Origin: Trichobilharzia regenti
Taxonomy: Eukaryota; Platyhelminthes; Trematoda; Strigeidida; Schistosomatidae
DNA length: 64,000 nt
Reading direction: 5' to 3'
Assembly: GCA_944472135.2 (NCBI GenBank)
Contig: OX235262.1
Coordinates: 168,639,509-168,703,508, forward strand
Positions 41,650 through 52,894 of this stretch are shown in pieces. Each line of letters opens with the position of its first letter. Positions within the stretch are counted from its first letter, which is position 1. The notes beneath the pieces were generated by a model. That model did not search any database and was not told where the DNA came from. It saw only the letters and a program-made list of their open reading frames with translations. Both the position numbers and the translations under genes were made by a program.

Positions 41650-42480
41650 TACAGTCTAGGCGTTCATTGTTATCTTTTTCAAGATAAGGATCTAAGCCCT
41701 CAGAAAAATCAGAAAAATCTCGGGCCGTCGAATTACATATTGCTGTTCCTGCAGAATAGAGCAAATCGCCTTAGTGACCACCACCATATCTACTGATCAG
41801 CTAACGCCACCCTCCCTCCTTTTTTGATGTTAAGCTCTGAGATTATGATTATTATGGCTACCGAAAATATATTGCTTGGCACCAGACATGTTCGTGCCTC
41901 ATGTTCCATCTCCCTAGCCTTCTCAATGAGTGCTCCCAGTAGGTCTCCACGTGTATCTTTATAACATATTATATATGTGTGCATGCGTCCTAGTGAATAG
42001 ATTACTTTATAAGAAGTAAAAACCTTGAATAGTAAAATGAATAGGTTTTGTGAATATTGGAGCAAGATTCAGCAGAACAATATGGTTAGGGTTCAATGTA
42101 GGTAGTATTAACTGAATGTAAGGTAGGTTGGCAGGACTTGGTGCACTAAATTATCATGACAGTCTTATATATAGTAAACATTTGACACTGCGAAGTAACC
42201 CATCTACACATATTATAAAATGATGCTAACACTGAACCAACAAAATTTTAGCACTTGGTTAACAATACTGCAGTGTGTGTATACTGAAGAATGGTAGTTA
42301 TTCTACAGGGAGCCGTGGAGGTAAATCGATCTATATATGATGAGAGCATAATTAATATAATAGTTCGTATTATCAAATAATAAACTAGGCTCAATAATTG
42401 AGTGTTATAAGGGAAACAAGCGTGGTAAAGCAAGAGAACATTTGCTGCACAAATATTTAAATCATTTTAAGTATTTTAAT
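41650..42480 (-). repeat. Unidentified repeat, right arm of the diverged inverted pair
   Basis: Minus-strand ORF 42065-41790 (91 codons) ends NIKKGGRVALADQ like the left copy. The two arms are clearly more diverged than those of the large inverted repeat, with small indels. Confidence 0.6.
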
Positions 42481-43530
42481 AACAACCTAATTTTAAGAAT
42501 TGAGCATGCATGATTATTAAGTATTATTATATTAGTATATACATGTGAAAATGTTAAAAGGTGTGGATGCTATTATAATTATTTCCAGTGTTACTTTTAC
42601 CAACAAAACTAGGTGAAAATGATAGAAAATAGAAATCATTAAATTAGTCGGCGTTCGCTGCGTGAGTATTAGAGTCGAGATATACGTATGTGACTATATT
42701 GAAGACTGGGCTGGCCGTCAATTTCCGTTCTACCAACAGTTGTGGTCTTTTAGACGAGCTAGGGTGGCCATGTTAAAGTGTCTTTCTAGGCTCGGTATGA
42801 ACCCATCGGGGTTTTCACAACATCTTATTTAAGGTGGTAGTTGGTTTCAAAGAGTGCAATATCTTATGTTGAAAACGTTTGCCTTAATGGATCTTCTGTA
42901 GGTAGCCACCTTGACAAGGTAGTCGTGGCTTCGCAGCTGATATTTTCCCACGTTATGGATGAGTTACTGTAGCAATGTTTCCTAATGACTTTGAAGAGTA
43001 AAAACAAGTTGCACTTCACTCTCCTTAACCACAGAGGTTCTAATTTCAGACATATACGCCTGTCAGCATATTCCACTTGTTGATCAAACCCTATTATGCT
43101 TTTCGTGAGGAATCTCTGGACACTTTCGATTCTTTTCTGTCTACAGACCTGAGGTTACTAAATAGGAGAGCACAATATTCAAGTTTGGGATGGATACATG
43201 ACCTATATATAGCTAATCTTGCTTCTTAGGTGTAGAAGTTACGCAGTACAAAGCCAGTAAGTCGTTTACAGTCAGATACAACCTTGTTTGCATGATCGGA
43301 AAAGGATAAATCTGAGTATGTTATCCCGAGATCTGTGACTGTGTTCAGTTTTGAGAGGAGCTTACCGTACATATATAGGCACATTATCGGTTTTTAGCGT
43401 CCAAGGTGGGTTATACCGCACTTGTCTGGGCTGAAAGTCAGTTGCCACTTTTCGCTCCAATCGCCTAGATAGTTTAAGTCTTGTTGGATCTTGCTTTCGA
43501 CGCTCATATCACCGTACCCATAATCATATA

Positions 43531-44760
43531 CTATCTTGAGATCATCTGCAAAAGGTATGGCTTGCCATACTTGATTACAGAGACTATGTCATTTATAAAT
43601 AAGAGGAATAGAATAGGGCCAGGAACGCTAGCTTGCATTACACCACTGGTCGTCACCTCTGAGGAAGACAGCTGGTGGTTGATTTTGACTAATTGCTCCC
43701 TTTCTACGACAAAAGAACTTATCGGTTCGAGAGGTTTTCCGGTTATTCCGTAGGATTGAAGTTTTGTTAGGAGTCTGATATGTGGGACTTTATCGAAGGC
43801 CTTGCTAACGTCAAGAAACAATGTTGTTACCGAACGCCCATTATCAATGCATTGTGTAATGTAGTCAAAATAATCTAAGTAGCAAGTTATGCACGACCTT
43901 CTACTTAAGAAACCGTATTGGGATGGGGATAGTAGGTCATTTGACAGCAAGTACTAAATGATTTGAGTCTTAACTATCTTTTCCATTACACGTGAAACTA
44001 CAGACGTGATGTTGATGGGGCGGTAGTTGTTGATATCAGCTATAGGCCCGTATTTATGGATAGGTACACTATAAGACTTCTTCCAGCAGTTAGGGTATGT
44101 TCCATCGCTTAATGAAATTGAGTATAACTTGAGTAAGAGTAAACTCATGTCATTACCACCTTTTTTTGGCAGAACAGAAGATATACCGTCTGGACCAGTA
44201 GTGTTACTAAGCTTAAGATTTGCGACAGCTTTATCGATATCATGTGTGATGAAGATTATGTCACTTATACATTCGTCCGTTTTACGTGGGAAAACTACGA
44301 CCTCATCGTTCTTTAAGGTGTATAATCTGGCGAAGTGCTTGCTAAACAGTTCACATATCACCTCATTATTTTCGTAAGCAATGCCGTCTAAGTATATTAT
44401 TTTCGGACAGGGTGTTCCGGAGTTCGCCAACCTACTTTTGGAAAGTTTGACTGTTACTCCTGAGTTATGCGGAGCATGAATGGCCTGCATTTCTTTGTTT
44501 CTGAGGCCTATAATTCTCAACTCTTCAATTCTATTGAGAAGGGACGTAATTGCAACTAACGATGATAAGTCATGATATCCGTAGTATTTTATTGAGTGCT
44601 TTCGTAGACTTCTTCTAAACGATGTCGGAATATAATCGCTTTGGGGGAATCTGAAGCTAAAAATTTTCTCGGGTGCAATAACGTCATGAATTTAGTTAAT
44701 ATTCTGATAAAAGTTGTTAAGAATTGCTTCTAAGGACTCGTTCGAAAAGTACGAGTCCCA
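43531..44760 (-). pseudogene. CR1-D reverse transcriptase domain
   Basis: Frames 44520-43954 and 43950-43531 with a stop between them (after KIVKTQII). The palm motif reads LFLDVSKAFDKVPH. The frame is lost before the catalytic YADD. Confidence 0.78.
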
Positions 44761-44779
44761 ATTAGAACATCAAATTAGG

Positions 44780-45300
44780 TGGTGATAATAATAATAATGT
44801 ATTCTCATTTTGTACATGAGGGACGCCAGTTTACAGGCATCATCAATATAACAAATTGCATATACGATTAGCAATCATACTTAATAATAATGTTTTGATG
44901 AAATACATATTTGTTTCCTACCTGTGTAGGGCACACCAAATGTACAGGCATGGACAAGTATTATATAAATTTCATAAATTTGGTTTATAGTTAATTTACA
45001 TGGTTGCTGACGTTTTTGTCTTTGGTTTGTGGAAACAATATGATAACCAGTCATTCAATGGAGCACATAATGGAATACGGAAATATTGTCTTCGCATTAA
45101 CAAAGATCCCAAGTATGTTTTGGATGGATTAAAGATACTTGGGAAAAAATAAAGCTTGAAGTAATTCCCCAATATAACTTAGGTGTGTACAAAACCGAAT
45201 TTTATTCTTGATTTATATCCAAATTTGGTAATAATTAAAATAAGTGATACACTTGTATAGTTTTGTCAGCATTTTCATTGTAACAACGCGAGTGAATTGT
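44780..45300 (-). mobile_element. CR1-C-type 3' end inserted in CR1-D
   Basis: On the minus strand: ACTTCAAGCTTTATTTTTTCCCAAGTATC stem region, TTTGTTAATGCGAAGACAATATTTCC, then the tails GCCTGTACATTTGGTGTG and GCCTGTAAACTGGCGTCC ending in (ATT)n at 44783. It separates the CR1-D endonuclease from the RT. Exact target duplication not resolved. Confidence 0.7.
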
Positions 45301-45302
45301 AC

Positions 45303-46213
45303 TCAATGTAGAATAATGATAGTATATGTTTTCTTACACATGGGTGCTTCCAAGAAAAGAAAGAATCGTGACGTTGTAATATAAATATATAATAAGATAA
45401 TACAGTGATACAAGTCCCAGTCAGCACGTTTGTACAATCTCATAGGTATCTGGCCAGCTTCATCTCTGCGTTTTGTTTCAGGAAAGATGTCAAAAGAACA
45501 CACTACTATTTTATGTTCGCTGCATGGAAATTCATGTCCCACATGTACTGTAGATGGTGTTATGTTGTTTGCAAAGGTAAGGTCTAGGATATTTGGGGAT
45601 CTAGTAGGTGAATTTATACGTTGTGTCCACCCTCCTGTGACGATGAAATTCATGAGATTATCATAGCTTAGGGGTCCTCGAAGTGAAGACCATGATACTT
45701 CTGGCATGTTGAAATTACCTCCGATAACTTCATAACTGAAAGGAAGATTGGCTGTAACATTAAAGATATTGCTGAACATATTATCACATTCCCTGCTGGA
45801 TGAAGGGGGTCGGTATAGGTTTACTTCTGACAACTTTTGTTTCGAGCCAGATCGAGTCACTAAGTTGTGACAGAATTGGGTTACTAAACTGGGTTGCACA
45901 CATGGATTGTTGACTGTAAATTAGTGTTCCACCCCACGACCTGTCTGTCTGCCCCCTCAAAAGGGTTGTATTTATAAATCCTTAGGCTGTCATTGGAGAT
46001 TTCACTTGTGCACCAGGCTTCGGTAATCATAATCAATGACGGCCTGCATATAGGAGCTAATGTACTTGGTGTTGAGTATTTGCTTAGAACTGATCTCGTT
46101 TTTACTGGAATAATAGATAAACACTGGGTATGTGGTTTCAGTGAGCGAACAACATCTTGGTAAAATAATCCGTGAGTATCCTCTATATACATGTTATCAG
46201 ACTCATTTACCAA
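45303..46213 (-). pseudogene. CR1-D endonuclease domain
   Basis: Two overlapping frames (46213-45884 and 45899-45303), shifted near 45890. Motifs include TEAWC, GNFNMPEVSW and SEHKIV; the usual Asp of GDFN is Asn here, which would impair catalysis if the copy were expressed. Confidence 0.75.
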
Positions 46214-46379
46214 TATCTTTGGATCGTAGGAAGGATTCAGGTAGATTTTTGAGGCGATAGTCGGGGATGGTCTTTCGTTTGGATATTATATGCAGTGAGA
46301 GACACCTGCGATAATCAGATATTATTATTTTAGAGATATTAGTATCCGCGTTTGGTGTCGACGCTGTGTCAGCTATCTC

Positions 46380-47459
46380 CCGGTTATTTGTACTGTTTGT
46401 ATATATGTGTGGTGTGTCATATCAATTGGTGTTTTGGGATTCATTGTGTTTACGTGTTGTATTCGCACCTGGTTGTTTTGCGTAATTTTGTTAAAATTTT
46501 CGTCGTGCTTACATCTGAAGTTGTTTCGAGTCTTCTACATTCTTGAGTGAATTGATCGATGTTAAAGATAGCAGATGGGTAGTATACGCCGAGGAGGCTA
46601 GTGATGAGAATTACATGTACACAGAAATAGTGATTAGCCGTGGAATAAATGGGGGAGAGTGAATGTTTCTATTTAGGCTGTGGTCCCACACGCCGGGGAG
46701 AAAGAGTGTAAACGACTGAGGCTCGCATACGTCACCGTTACTAGAACTGAGGCAGAATGAGTGACAAGCGATTGCAATGGTGATTGATAGTGAATAGATA
46801 AGAGGATGTGCGAAGAGTATCATGAGTTGCTGCCATGGTCACGTTGCATTCTGCAAGAGCCATTCTAGCAAGTGGCGATTGTGTTGCAAGATGTCAAGTG
46901 GATCCTTTTAACTGGAAGGCGTAGGTCGTCATCGATGAGTGAGATTGTGCTGTGGGTATGCCGGTGGTGTGTTGGCTTTGCTGCTTGCTTTCCATTTCAG
47001 CTTTGTCCGTGTGACTCAGATTCTCACACTGGCATCCAAGTCAACGTGTATTGGTCGTGATGGAAAAAATGGATGGATCCCATTTTTGACGGGGAGTGTC
47101 AATGTAGTTGAAGATTGAACGATCAATTCATGGTTGTTTTTCCAAACCCAACTCCTCGATATTTTCGCGGGAGACATAAATGTGACAGTCATCGTTTCAT
47201 CGTTTGCTGTTCAGAAGGACATAAAATACTATCAGAAGTATTATCGTGATTTATTGTTATAACATTGATTCTTGGACCTTGTGTAATAACATTATTGTTG
47301 ATTACATGTTGTCGTAAGAATAAAGGATTCTTGAGTCGCCAATCCGTGTTCTGGTTTTCGCGTTGGTTATTAGCAATTATTCTGAAAGTCTTCCAGGGAC
47401 AGCGTGAGGTCCAGCGTAGTAAGAGCTAGACACTGACAGTTTATAAGAGTTGGCTGACA
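46380..47459 (+). mobile_element. BEL-like remnant: 3' region and LTR
   Basis: 46380-47096 resembles the last part of the BEL-like 3' region (GTGTGGTGTGTCATATCAATTGGTG, ATCTGAAGTTGTTTCGAGTC, CACGCCGGGGAG) and 47097-47459 an LTR (TGTCAATGTAGTTGAAG ... TTGGCTGACA). More diverged than copies 1-3; gag is absent. Confidence 0.8.
47097..47459 (+). repeat. Diverged BEL-like LTR
   Basis: 363 bp, TG...CA ends, many substitutions against the 13425 LTR (for example CTTGTGTAATAACATTATTG in the middle). Confidence 0.8.
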
Positions 47460-47479
47460 CCCACATCACCTTCCTCACC

Positions 47480-48180
47480 CTGCTTCTCTACTGTAGTTAG
47501 TTTTACTCTGCAGGCTAGTGAGTCATCTTCACTTCACTCTGTAACCACAAACAACGATGAGAGCCATAGGAACACCCATGATAACGTTTTAAATCCACGT
47601 CGCCAACTTCATATAGGAGCATTCAACGTCTGGAAACTCTGCCAAATTGGACAACAGGCATCACTAGCGAGAACGTTTGCATCTAGAGCCATGGGCGTAT
47701 TTTGTGTTTCGGAGACATGCATACAAGACCCTAGTGTCGTCATTCATTTAACCTCACCAGGACAACAAGTTGAATCTGCGAATTTCACTTTAAGGGTGTA
47801 AGGAGACCCCTCAGCTGGCTCGCGGGGACTCGCAGGTGTAGGGATAGCGCCGAGTATTAGGGCGGAAAAGTCACTTCTTGGTTGGGTCCCAGCAGATAGT
47901 CGTATGTATGCGGCCCGTCTGAATGGTACCGTTAAAAGAAGGAAAGACGGCGCTACCCGTCGTTGCCTCTTCGTAGTCTCCGCTTACACCCCAACAGACT
48001 GCAGTTTGGATGAACTAAAGGATGACTTCTACCTGAAACTGTATAATTTGCAGCAAAAGGCAAAACGTTCAGATATAGTTGTTTTAGCAGGTGACTTCAA
48101 TCCCAAAGTAGAAAGTTGTGCCAGATTGAGAAGTATGTAGGTGGTACCTACGGAGTTCCCTGCTGATAAACCGACAACGG
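47480..48180 (+). pseudogene. RTE (SR2-type) endonuclease fragment, 5' part
   Basis: Encodes an RTE endonuclease: HIGAFNVWKLCQIGQQASLA (start motif), CVSETC with the catalytic Glu, SSRGLAGVGIA-like GSRGLAGVGIAPS, RRCLFVVSAYTPTDCS and VVLAGDFNPKV. Stops at about 47799 and 48140. The frame resumes after the solo LTR at 48744. Confidence 0.82.
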
Positions 48181-48738
48181 TGTTATGTACTAGTTTTCCC
48201 CGTCGCCAAATTGTTATGTACTCGTCGCTAAATTATTGTTATGGACTGGTCGAGAAACTAATAGTCCTGACGCGAGAAGGCGGAAATCAGAAGACCACTA
48301 GGTTTGCGATGATACTTCTATTGTCCAAACACAAGGAGACGAAAATAAATGGTCTCACACCAAAGTGGTAAGTAAGTAAAGCAGTTGTAAAGTAAAGTAG
48401 TTCACACAAATTGTGAATGCGAATACATATAAATAATTCAGACAAGCGTGGGAAAAATCATTAGACAGTCTTAACATGAATGGCTAATTATAATGGAGTG
48501 TCGATCCAATTATACATAGCGAATGTAGCAGACATGTCAACAAACATATATGGATTTATGTCACCAAGCAACGGACTGTCAACAAACACTCATATTATAT
48601 ATAATATAATATAAGGAGAATACACATTATTGAAGGAGACAAGTCCATACAAGTGAAGTGGTCACAGACTAACCGAGCAAACAGAAAGAAAGACCAACAT
48701 GCACACACACACATAAATATATATGTGGATACATATCA
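48181..48738 (+). mobile_element. Candidate solo LTR of an unidentified family
   Basis: 558 bp starting TGTTATGTACTAG and ending TACATATCA, flanked by AACGG on both sides (48176-48180, 48739-48743), inside an otherwise recognisable RTE endonuclease. TG...CA ends with a 5-bp duplication fit a solo LTR. It contains a TATATAATATAATATAAGG run. No related sequence elsewhere in the window. The ends also form a short imperfect inverted repeat (TGTTATGTAC/TGATATGTAT), so a small DNA transposon is an alternative. Confidence 0.6.
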
Positions 48739-48743
48739 AACGG

Positions 48744-48900
48744 TGATCGTCTTCTGCAGTTTTGGTCAGATAATCATTTGTTCATAGTCAGCACTAACTT
48801 AGGGCACAAAGAGAGACATCGTGTAACCTGGCGACCTTCATTACCAAATCAACGCCGAAATCAGATAGACCACATAGCCATAGGGCATCGTTAGCGAGGG
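48744..48900 (+). pseudogene. RTE endonuclease fragment, 3' part
   Basis: Continues the domain: DRLLQFWSDNHLFIVSTN, GHKERHRVTWRPS and a final DHIAI (catalytic Asp-His). After about 48900 a CR1 leader begins. Confidence 0.75.
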
Positions 48901-49085
48901 TCAGTAGATGACTGTCACTTCTTCTAGAACACGTGAGTAGACTCTGATCACGCTCTGGTTTGAGCACGTTTATGCTTACGACCAAACGGACAGCTGCTTG
49001 GCGGTAATCTTGAAATTGCTGAAATTTTCGCACGTGTTTGCTCTGATATTCATTTACTTCTTATTGCCGTATAATCCTTGAAACT

Positions 49086-49589
49086 ATGGTCCAAAACTCT
49101 AAAAAAGTTTTCGTAGAGACACAATTGTCTTAGATAGTTGCTCAAATTCGATTATAGCTGCATTATCGCCTTGTAATACAGTATCAGCTACTAGCTTACA
49201 AAACGGCTTCAGTGCAGATCTCACTCCTGTGATACAGGTGAAAGATGTTCTGTTAGAGAACTCTTAGTTCTGTAAATTTAGCCTCCTTGTGAAAGATATC
49301 CAGAGGCAAGTGAGTGAACTCCAGGAAAAATTACGTCAGTTTGATAGCATGCCACTGCCAATCTCAAATATCACGGAAAGTCATTCTGATATTAGCCAGG
49401 TTAAGTCTTTACTGAATGTAACTCAAAACAAGCTTTCGGATTTAGACCCGATAGCCTGTCTGTTAAAGAAGCATCTCAAAATGTCTCCAGACAACCTAAA
49501 TAAAGATGATAATCTAATTGACTACATGGTTGCGGAGGTGCTGAAGCGTATAACCTCTTCTAACCAGGCTATAGTCTACAACGTCCCAG
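49086..49589 (+). pseudogene. CR1-C ORF1, N-terminal part
   Basis: Begins MVQNSKKV as in the CR1-A copy at 54729, loses frame early, then is open from about 49262 (VKDIQRQVSELQEKLRQFD, a coiled-coil-like stretch; VAEVLKRITSSNQAIVYNVP). Cut at 49589 by the miniature LTR element. Confidence 0.78.
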
Positions 49590-49908
49590 TGTGGTGAGAG
49601 CAGGCTGCTAGCCGATTGGTTGGCACTGATCTACGTTAAGGTCTAGGTCACTAATATGGGCCGTGAACAAGGCTGAGTCAACAACCAATCACAGCGAAGT
49701 TAACGTGGCAAAATATGATTCGCAGATAGAGAACTCAAAATGTCAAGGAATCCCGAAACAACCAATCAGAAGCCTGCGTTTGTCTACCTAAACAACCAAT
49801 CAGATGACTGCGCTTGTCTATAATAATGTTGTCTGAAATATGTATAAATACGTGTTGATTTTCATAATAAAACGATCTGTTGCCTAGCCCTTGTCTTCTG
49901 TTGTTACA
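49590..49908 (+). repeat. 5' LTR of miniature element, copy 2
   Basis: Contains TATAAATA (about 49844) and AATAAAACG (about 49866) near its 3' end, giving a likely TATA box and polyadenylation signal. Confidence 0.9.
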
Positions 49909-49932
49909 TTTGGTGTCGCTGCCTACCGACAA

Positions 49933-50352
49933 ATGAAAAGCCTATACCCTGCAATTTTTGATGGAGACATATGGATCTTCGGGCAGGACTTCAAGGCTTC
50001 TGCGCAGTTGAGTGGCGTTCAAGATCTGTCAGCGATGGAGCTGCTACTTGAGACGCTGCTGGGAGGTCGGGCGAAAGCAGCATATGAAGGTGTGGGCCGA
50101 AGTATGGACGAATGTTCGACAGGGTCAGGCAAACAGTTTCCAAAGTGGGAAGGACCATATATGGTCACTTCGAGATGGGGTTACGCAGACACAGTCGCAA
50201 TGGCGAACAATGAGAGGCGCGTGAACGTCAGCGAGCTCCAGAAATGGATACAGCGAGACAAGCCAACGATGACGCCTGCACCAAGTAGATCAAGCCGACT
50301 TCAGTCGCACGTATTTGACGGGGGGACGAGTGTGGTGAGAGCAGGCTGCTAG
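49933..50352 (+). CDS. Small gag/integrase-tail fusion ORF of the miniature element, copy 2
   Basis: 139 codons from ATG 49933, same architecture as 2858-3277: gag-like start (LYPAIFDGDIWIFGQDFKAS), then KQFPKWEGPYMV and NVSELQKWIQRD, ending in the LTR. One visible amino-acid change (AIFDGD for AVFDGD). Two dispersed copies keep the frame open, which is suggestive but weak evidence for use. Confidence 0.6.
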   Translation: MKSLYPAIFDGDIWIFGQDFKASAQLSGVQDLSAMELLLETLLGGRAKAAYEGVGRSMDECSTGSGKQFPKWEGPYMVTSRWGYADTVAMANNERRVNVSELQKWIQRDKPTMTPAPSRSSRLQSHVFDGGTSVVRAGC

Positions 50353-50649
50353 CCGATTGGTTGGCACTGATCTACGTTAAGGTCTAGGTCACTAATATGG
50401 GCCGTGAACAAGGCTGAGTCAACAACCAATCACAGCGAAGTTAACGTGGCAAAATATGATTCGCAGATAGAGAACTCAAAATGTCAAGGAATCCCGAAAC
50501 AACCAATCAGAAGCCTGCGTTTGTCTACCTAAACAACCAATCAGATGACTGCGCTTGTCTATAATAATGTTGTCTGAAATATGTATAAATACGTGTTGAT
50601 TTTCATAATAAAACGATCTGTTGCCTAGCCCTTGTCTTCTGTTGTTACA
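50331..50649 (+). repeat. 3' LTR of miniature element, copy 2
   Basis: 319 bp, matching 49590-49908 base for base as far as I can check. Confidence 0.9.
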
Positions 50650-50653
50650 CCAG

Positions 50654-51615
50654 ATTCTCTGCCTCTAAAGACTGTAAATCACAAAATCCCCGACTGTTGC
50701 GGCATGGCTCGTGTTCCATTTAAATGCGAAAGACTTCGTAAAAAGTCTAACTGGGCTAATTTTCCCATCATTTTTAAATTCAGTAATTCCCTTGATGCTA
50801 GTAAGCTTAATAAATGTCAGGATCACTTAAGACTGAATAGCAGTTATGAGACTATAACAGTAGCTCAGGATAAAAGACCGTGTCAGCGCAGAATAATGCG
50901 TAGTAATAACCTGGTCACCTCCTCTAGTTAAGATTTACCGAAAAAGGATCGTGTACAGCAGCTGTCACCTAGTGCTGACAGTAGCATTCAGCAAACTGCA
51001 CAACAACCGTACTTGCCAATGGAACAAGGAAGTGATTTAGATATCACTACCCCTGTGAATAAAGCCTCATCGAAAGATGTTAAAATAGCTAGAACTTCTG
51101 TAAGTTGTTTTGAGAAATTTTCACCCAATAGTCGTAACCTCACCACGATGAACAAATTTCGCAGAATTGAAACCAATGATTGGGAAGAACACTTTGTATT
51201 AAATAAGCCTGCTGAGAGTAAAAGTGTCAACAAACCATCACTTGTCACGAAAAACTCTCGAAACACAAGTATATCTGGAGGTTTTCAGCATGCTCCACCT
51301 AACAGAAAGTCAGGCTCCAACACCCTTAAATTCTTGCAACCAAAGCACCTTCCCTCACAATTTCCTTTAAGTTATAAAAACAACATGAAGGTGTAAACCG
51401 GTATGACGAATAGCAGTTGGATGGGTAGACCTTTTAATGCTATGCTTTTTAACCGTCAACCCAGGGACAACCTCTACTGCCCTTATATCCAAGAACACAT
51501 GGTAAATTTTCCAGGTGTCCCGAATCACTGGTACGACCCATGGCACCTAGGACCACCTCACTGCACACCAACTCCGATGTGCAGACACCCAGTCCGACCT
51601 CCTTTTCATTCATAA
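50654..51615 (+). pseudogene. CR1-C ORF1, C-terminal part
   Basis: Resumes with SLPLKTVNHKIPDCC, then CERLRKKSNWANFPIIFKF (same domain as CPILFRF in CR1-A). Stop at 50929-50931, frame reopens 50932-51396 and again 51403-51615. The tail is rich in Ser, Asn, Pro and basic residues. Confidence 0.75.
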
Positions 51616-51629
51616 ATTCTTGCGGTGCT

Positions 51630-52378
51630 GACGCACAAACAGATTTAGGTTATGGTGACATTTTAAGCCAGTTTGTAGTATCCCGTGACTTATTCACGAT
51701 ATTGCTAATTAATGCACGTTCCTTAATCAATAAGATATCTGAACTAAGGACATTGTTATTAGTCGCCAAGCCTACTGTAGCTCTGATTACTGAGTCATGG
51801 TGCTCATCCTCTGTACTTGATGTGCATATAGGTATCGATGATTACACTGTACACCATGCAAACAGAGATTGCAAGTGTGGTGGAGGATGTCTCACATATA
51901 TACATAACTCATTTTTAGTCAGTAAGTTGTAAGATGAAATATTGAATAAGGTACCTGACTCACTCTGGGTTGTCTTACATGGAGATAAGTACAAATTTCT
52001 CGTAGACTGTTTATCGAACACCAAGCGCAACAAAAGAAACTGATGCGTTATTAGCTGAATCGTTTGCACACGCCTCCTCGTTTAGCGCTAATTACAAAAT
52101 AATTGCAGGGGACTTCAATCTTCCAGAAGTCAATTGGTTAAGTAGTTCCGGCCCCCAACGCTTCGACGAATTACTCGCCACTATAGACTGTTATGGAGGG
52201 CAACAACATATACAGACACCTACTCGTGGTGAGAACATGTTGGACCTTGTGTTTTGTCATTACACAATCCTAGTCTCCACCTACGTTGGTAATAGATTTT
52301 CCAGTAGTGACCATAGAATGGTACTCTACTCTCTGCCTTTCTCACCACTAAATACAAGAAAAAAACAAGATTCAGGGA
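51630..52378 (+). pseudogene. CR1-C ORF2, endonuclease start
   Basis: LLINARSLINKISELRTL, ALITESWC (catalytic Glu), GGGCLTYIHNS, then frameshifts; remnants of GDFNLPEVNW at about 52110 and of the SDHRM motif at about 52310. Ends at an abrupt junction with RT C-terminal sequence. Confidence 0.75.
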
Positions 52379-52894
52379 GCACCTATCTTAGAATACTGCC
52401 CGTTTATTCTTAGCGGACTCAGACAAAATGACAAGCTTAAATTAGAGGGAGTGCAACGGCAGTTTACCTCAAGAACTCTTGGTTTAGAAAGTGGTCTGGA
52501 ATACCATGAGCGATGCGAAAGACCAAGATTAGAACCACTCTAGAAAAGACGTCTTAAGCTAAACCTTATCTTTTACTATAAGCTAACTAATCTTCTCTTG
52601 CATTCCTCCAAGCCAATAACTAAACCTACCGCTGTCATCAGTTACGATCATAGAAATCATGACAACCTAGCTGCTATAGAGCATTGCCAGACTAACAAGT
52701 GGTACAACTTCTTCTTAGACAAGTTTTCAGTCATTTGGAATAGACCACCAGCTAATATGCGTGATGCAAACATACTCCCAGTGTTCATCTCCTCAGTTAT
52801 CAGACTGCTTAAAGACGACAATGAACTTCTACGTTTGACTATTACACCCTCTTCTTCACCCTATACAGATATTTTAAGTGGATTAAGCGTGTAG
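52379..52894 (+). pseudogene. CR1-C ORF2, C-terminal end
   Basis: Matches 25142-25654 (ILEYCPFILSGLRQNDKLKLEGVQR). A TAG at about 52542 interrupts the frame; 52598-52894 is open to the native stop. Confidence 0.8.

Larger units (their letters stand above)
42780..46330 (-). mobile_element. CR1-D, decayed LINE on the minus strand
   Basis: Broken frames read, from 46213 down: endonuclease start (PSLIMITEAWC), PYSYEVIGGNFNMPEVSW (GNFN for GDFN), NILDLTF, CSEHKIVVCSF; then RT with TTGPDGISSVLPKKGG, NYRPINITSVVSRVMEK, YGFLSRRSC, LFLDVSKAFDKVPH, SGVMQASVPGPILFLLFIND, and a C-terminal piece at 43076-42864. The YADD region is degraded. Many stops and the insertion of another LINE's 3' end (about 44780-45300) show it is old. 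Confidence 0.8.
49590..50649 (+). mobile_element. Miniature LTR retrotransposon (TRIM-like), copy 2
   Basis: 1,060 bp: 319-bp LTRs (49590-49908, 50331-50649) that I read as identical, internal 422 bp. Starts TGTGGTGAGAG, ends TGTTGTTACA. Target duplication CCAG (49586-49589, 50650-50653); without the insert the ORF1 frame continues correctly across the site. Primer-site-like TGGTGTCGCTGCC begins at 49911 and the polypurine tract ACGGGGGGACGAG lies at 50318-50330. The LTRs differ from copy 1 by a few substitutions and small indels. Confidence 0.92.
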
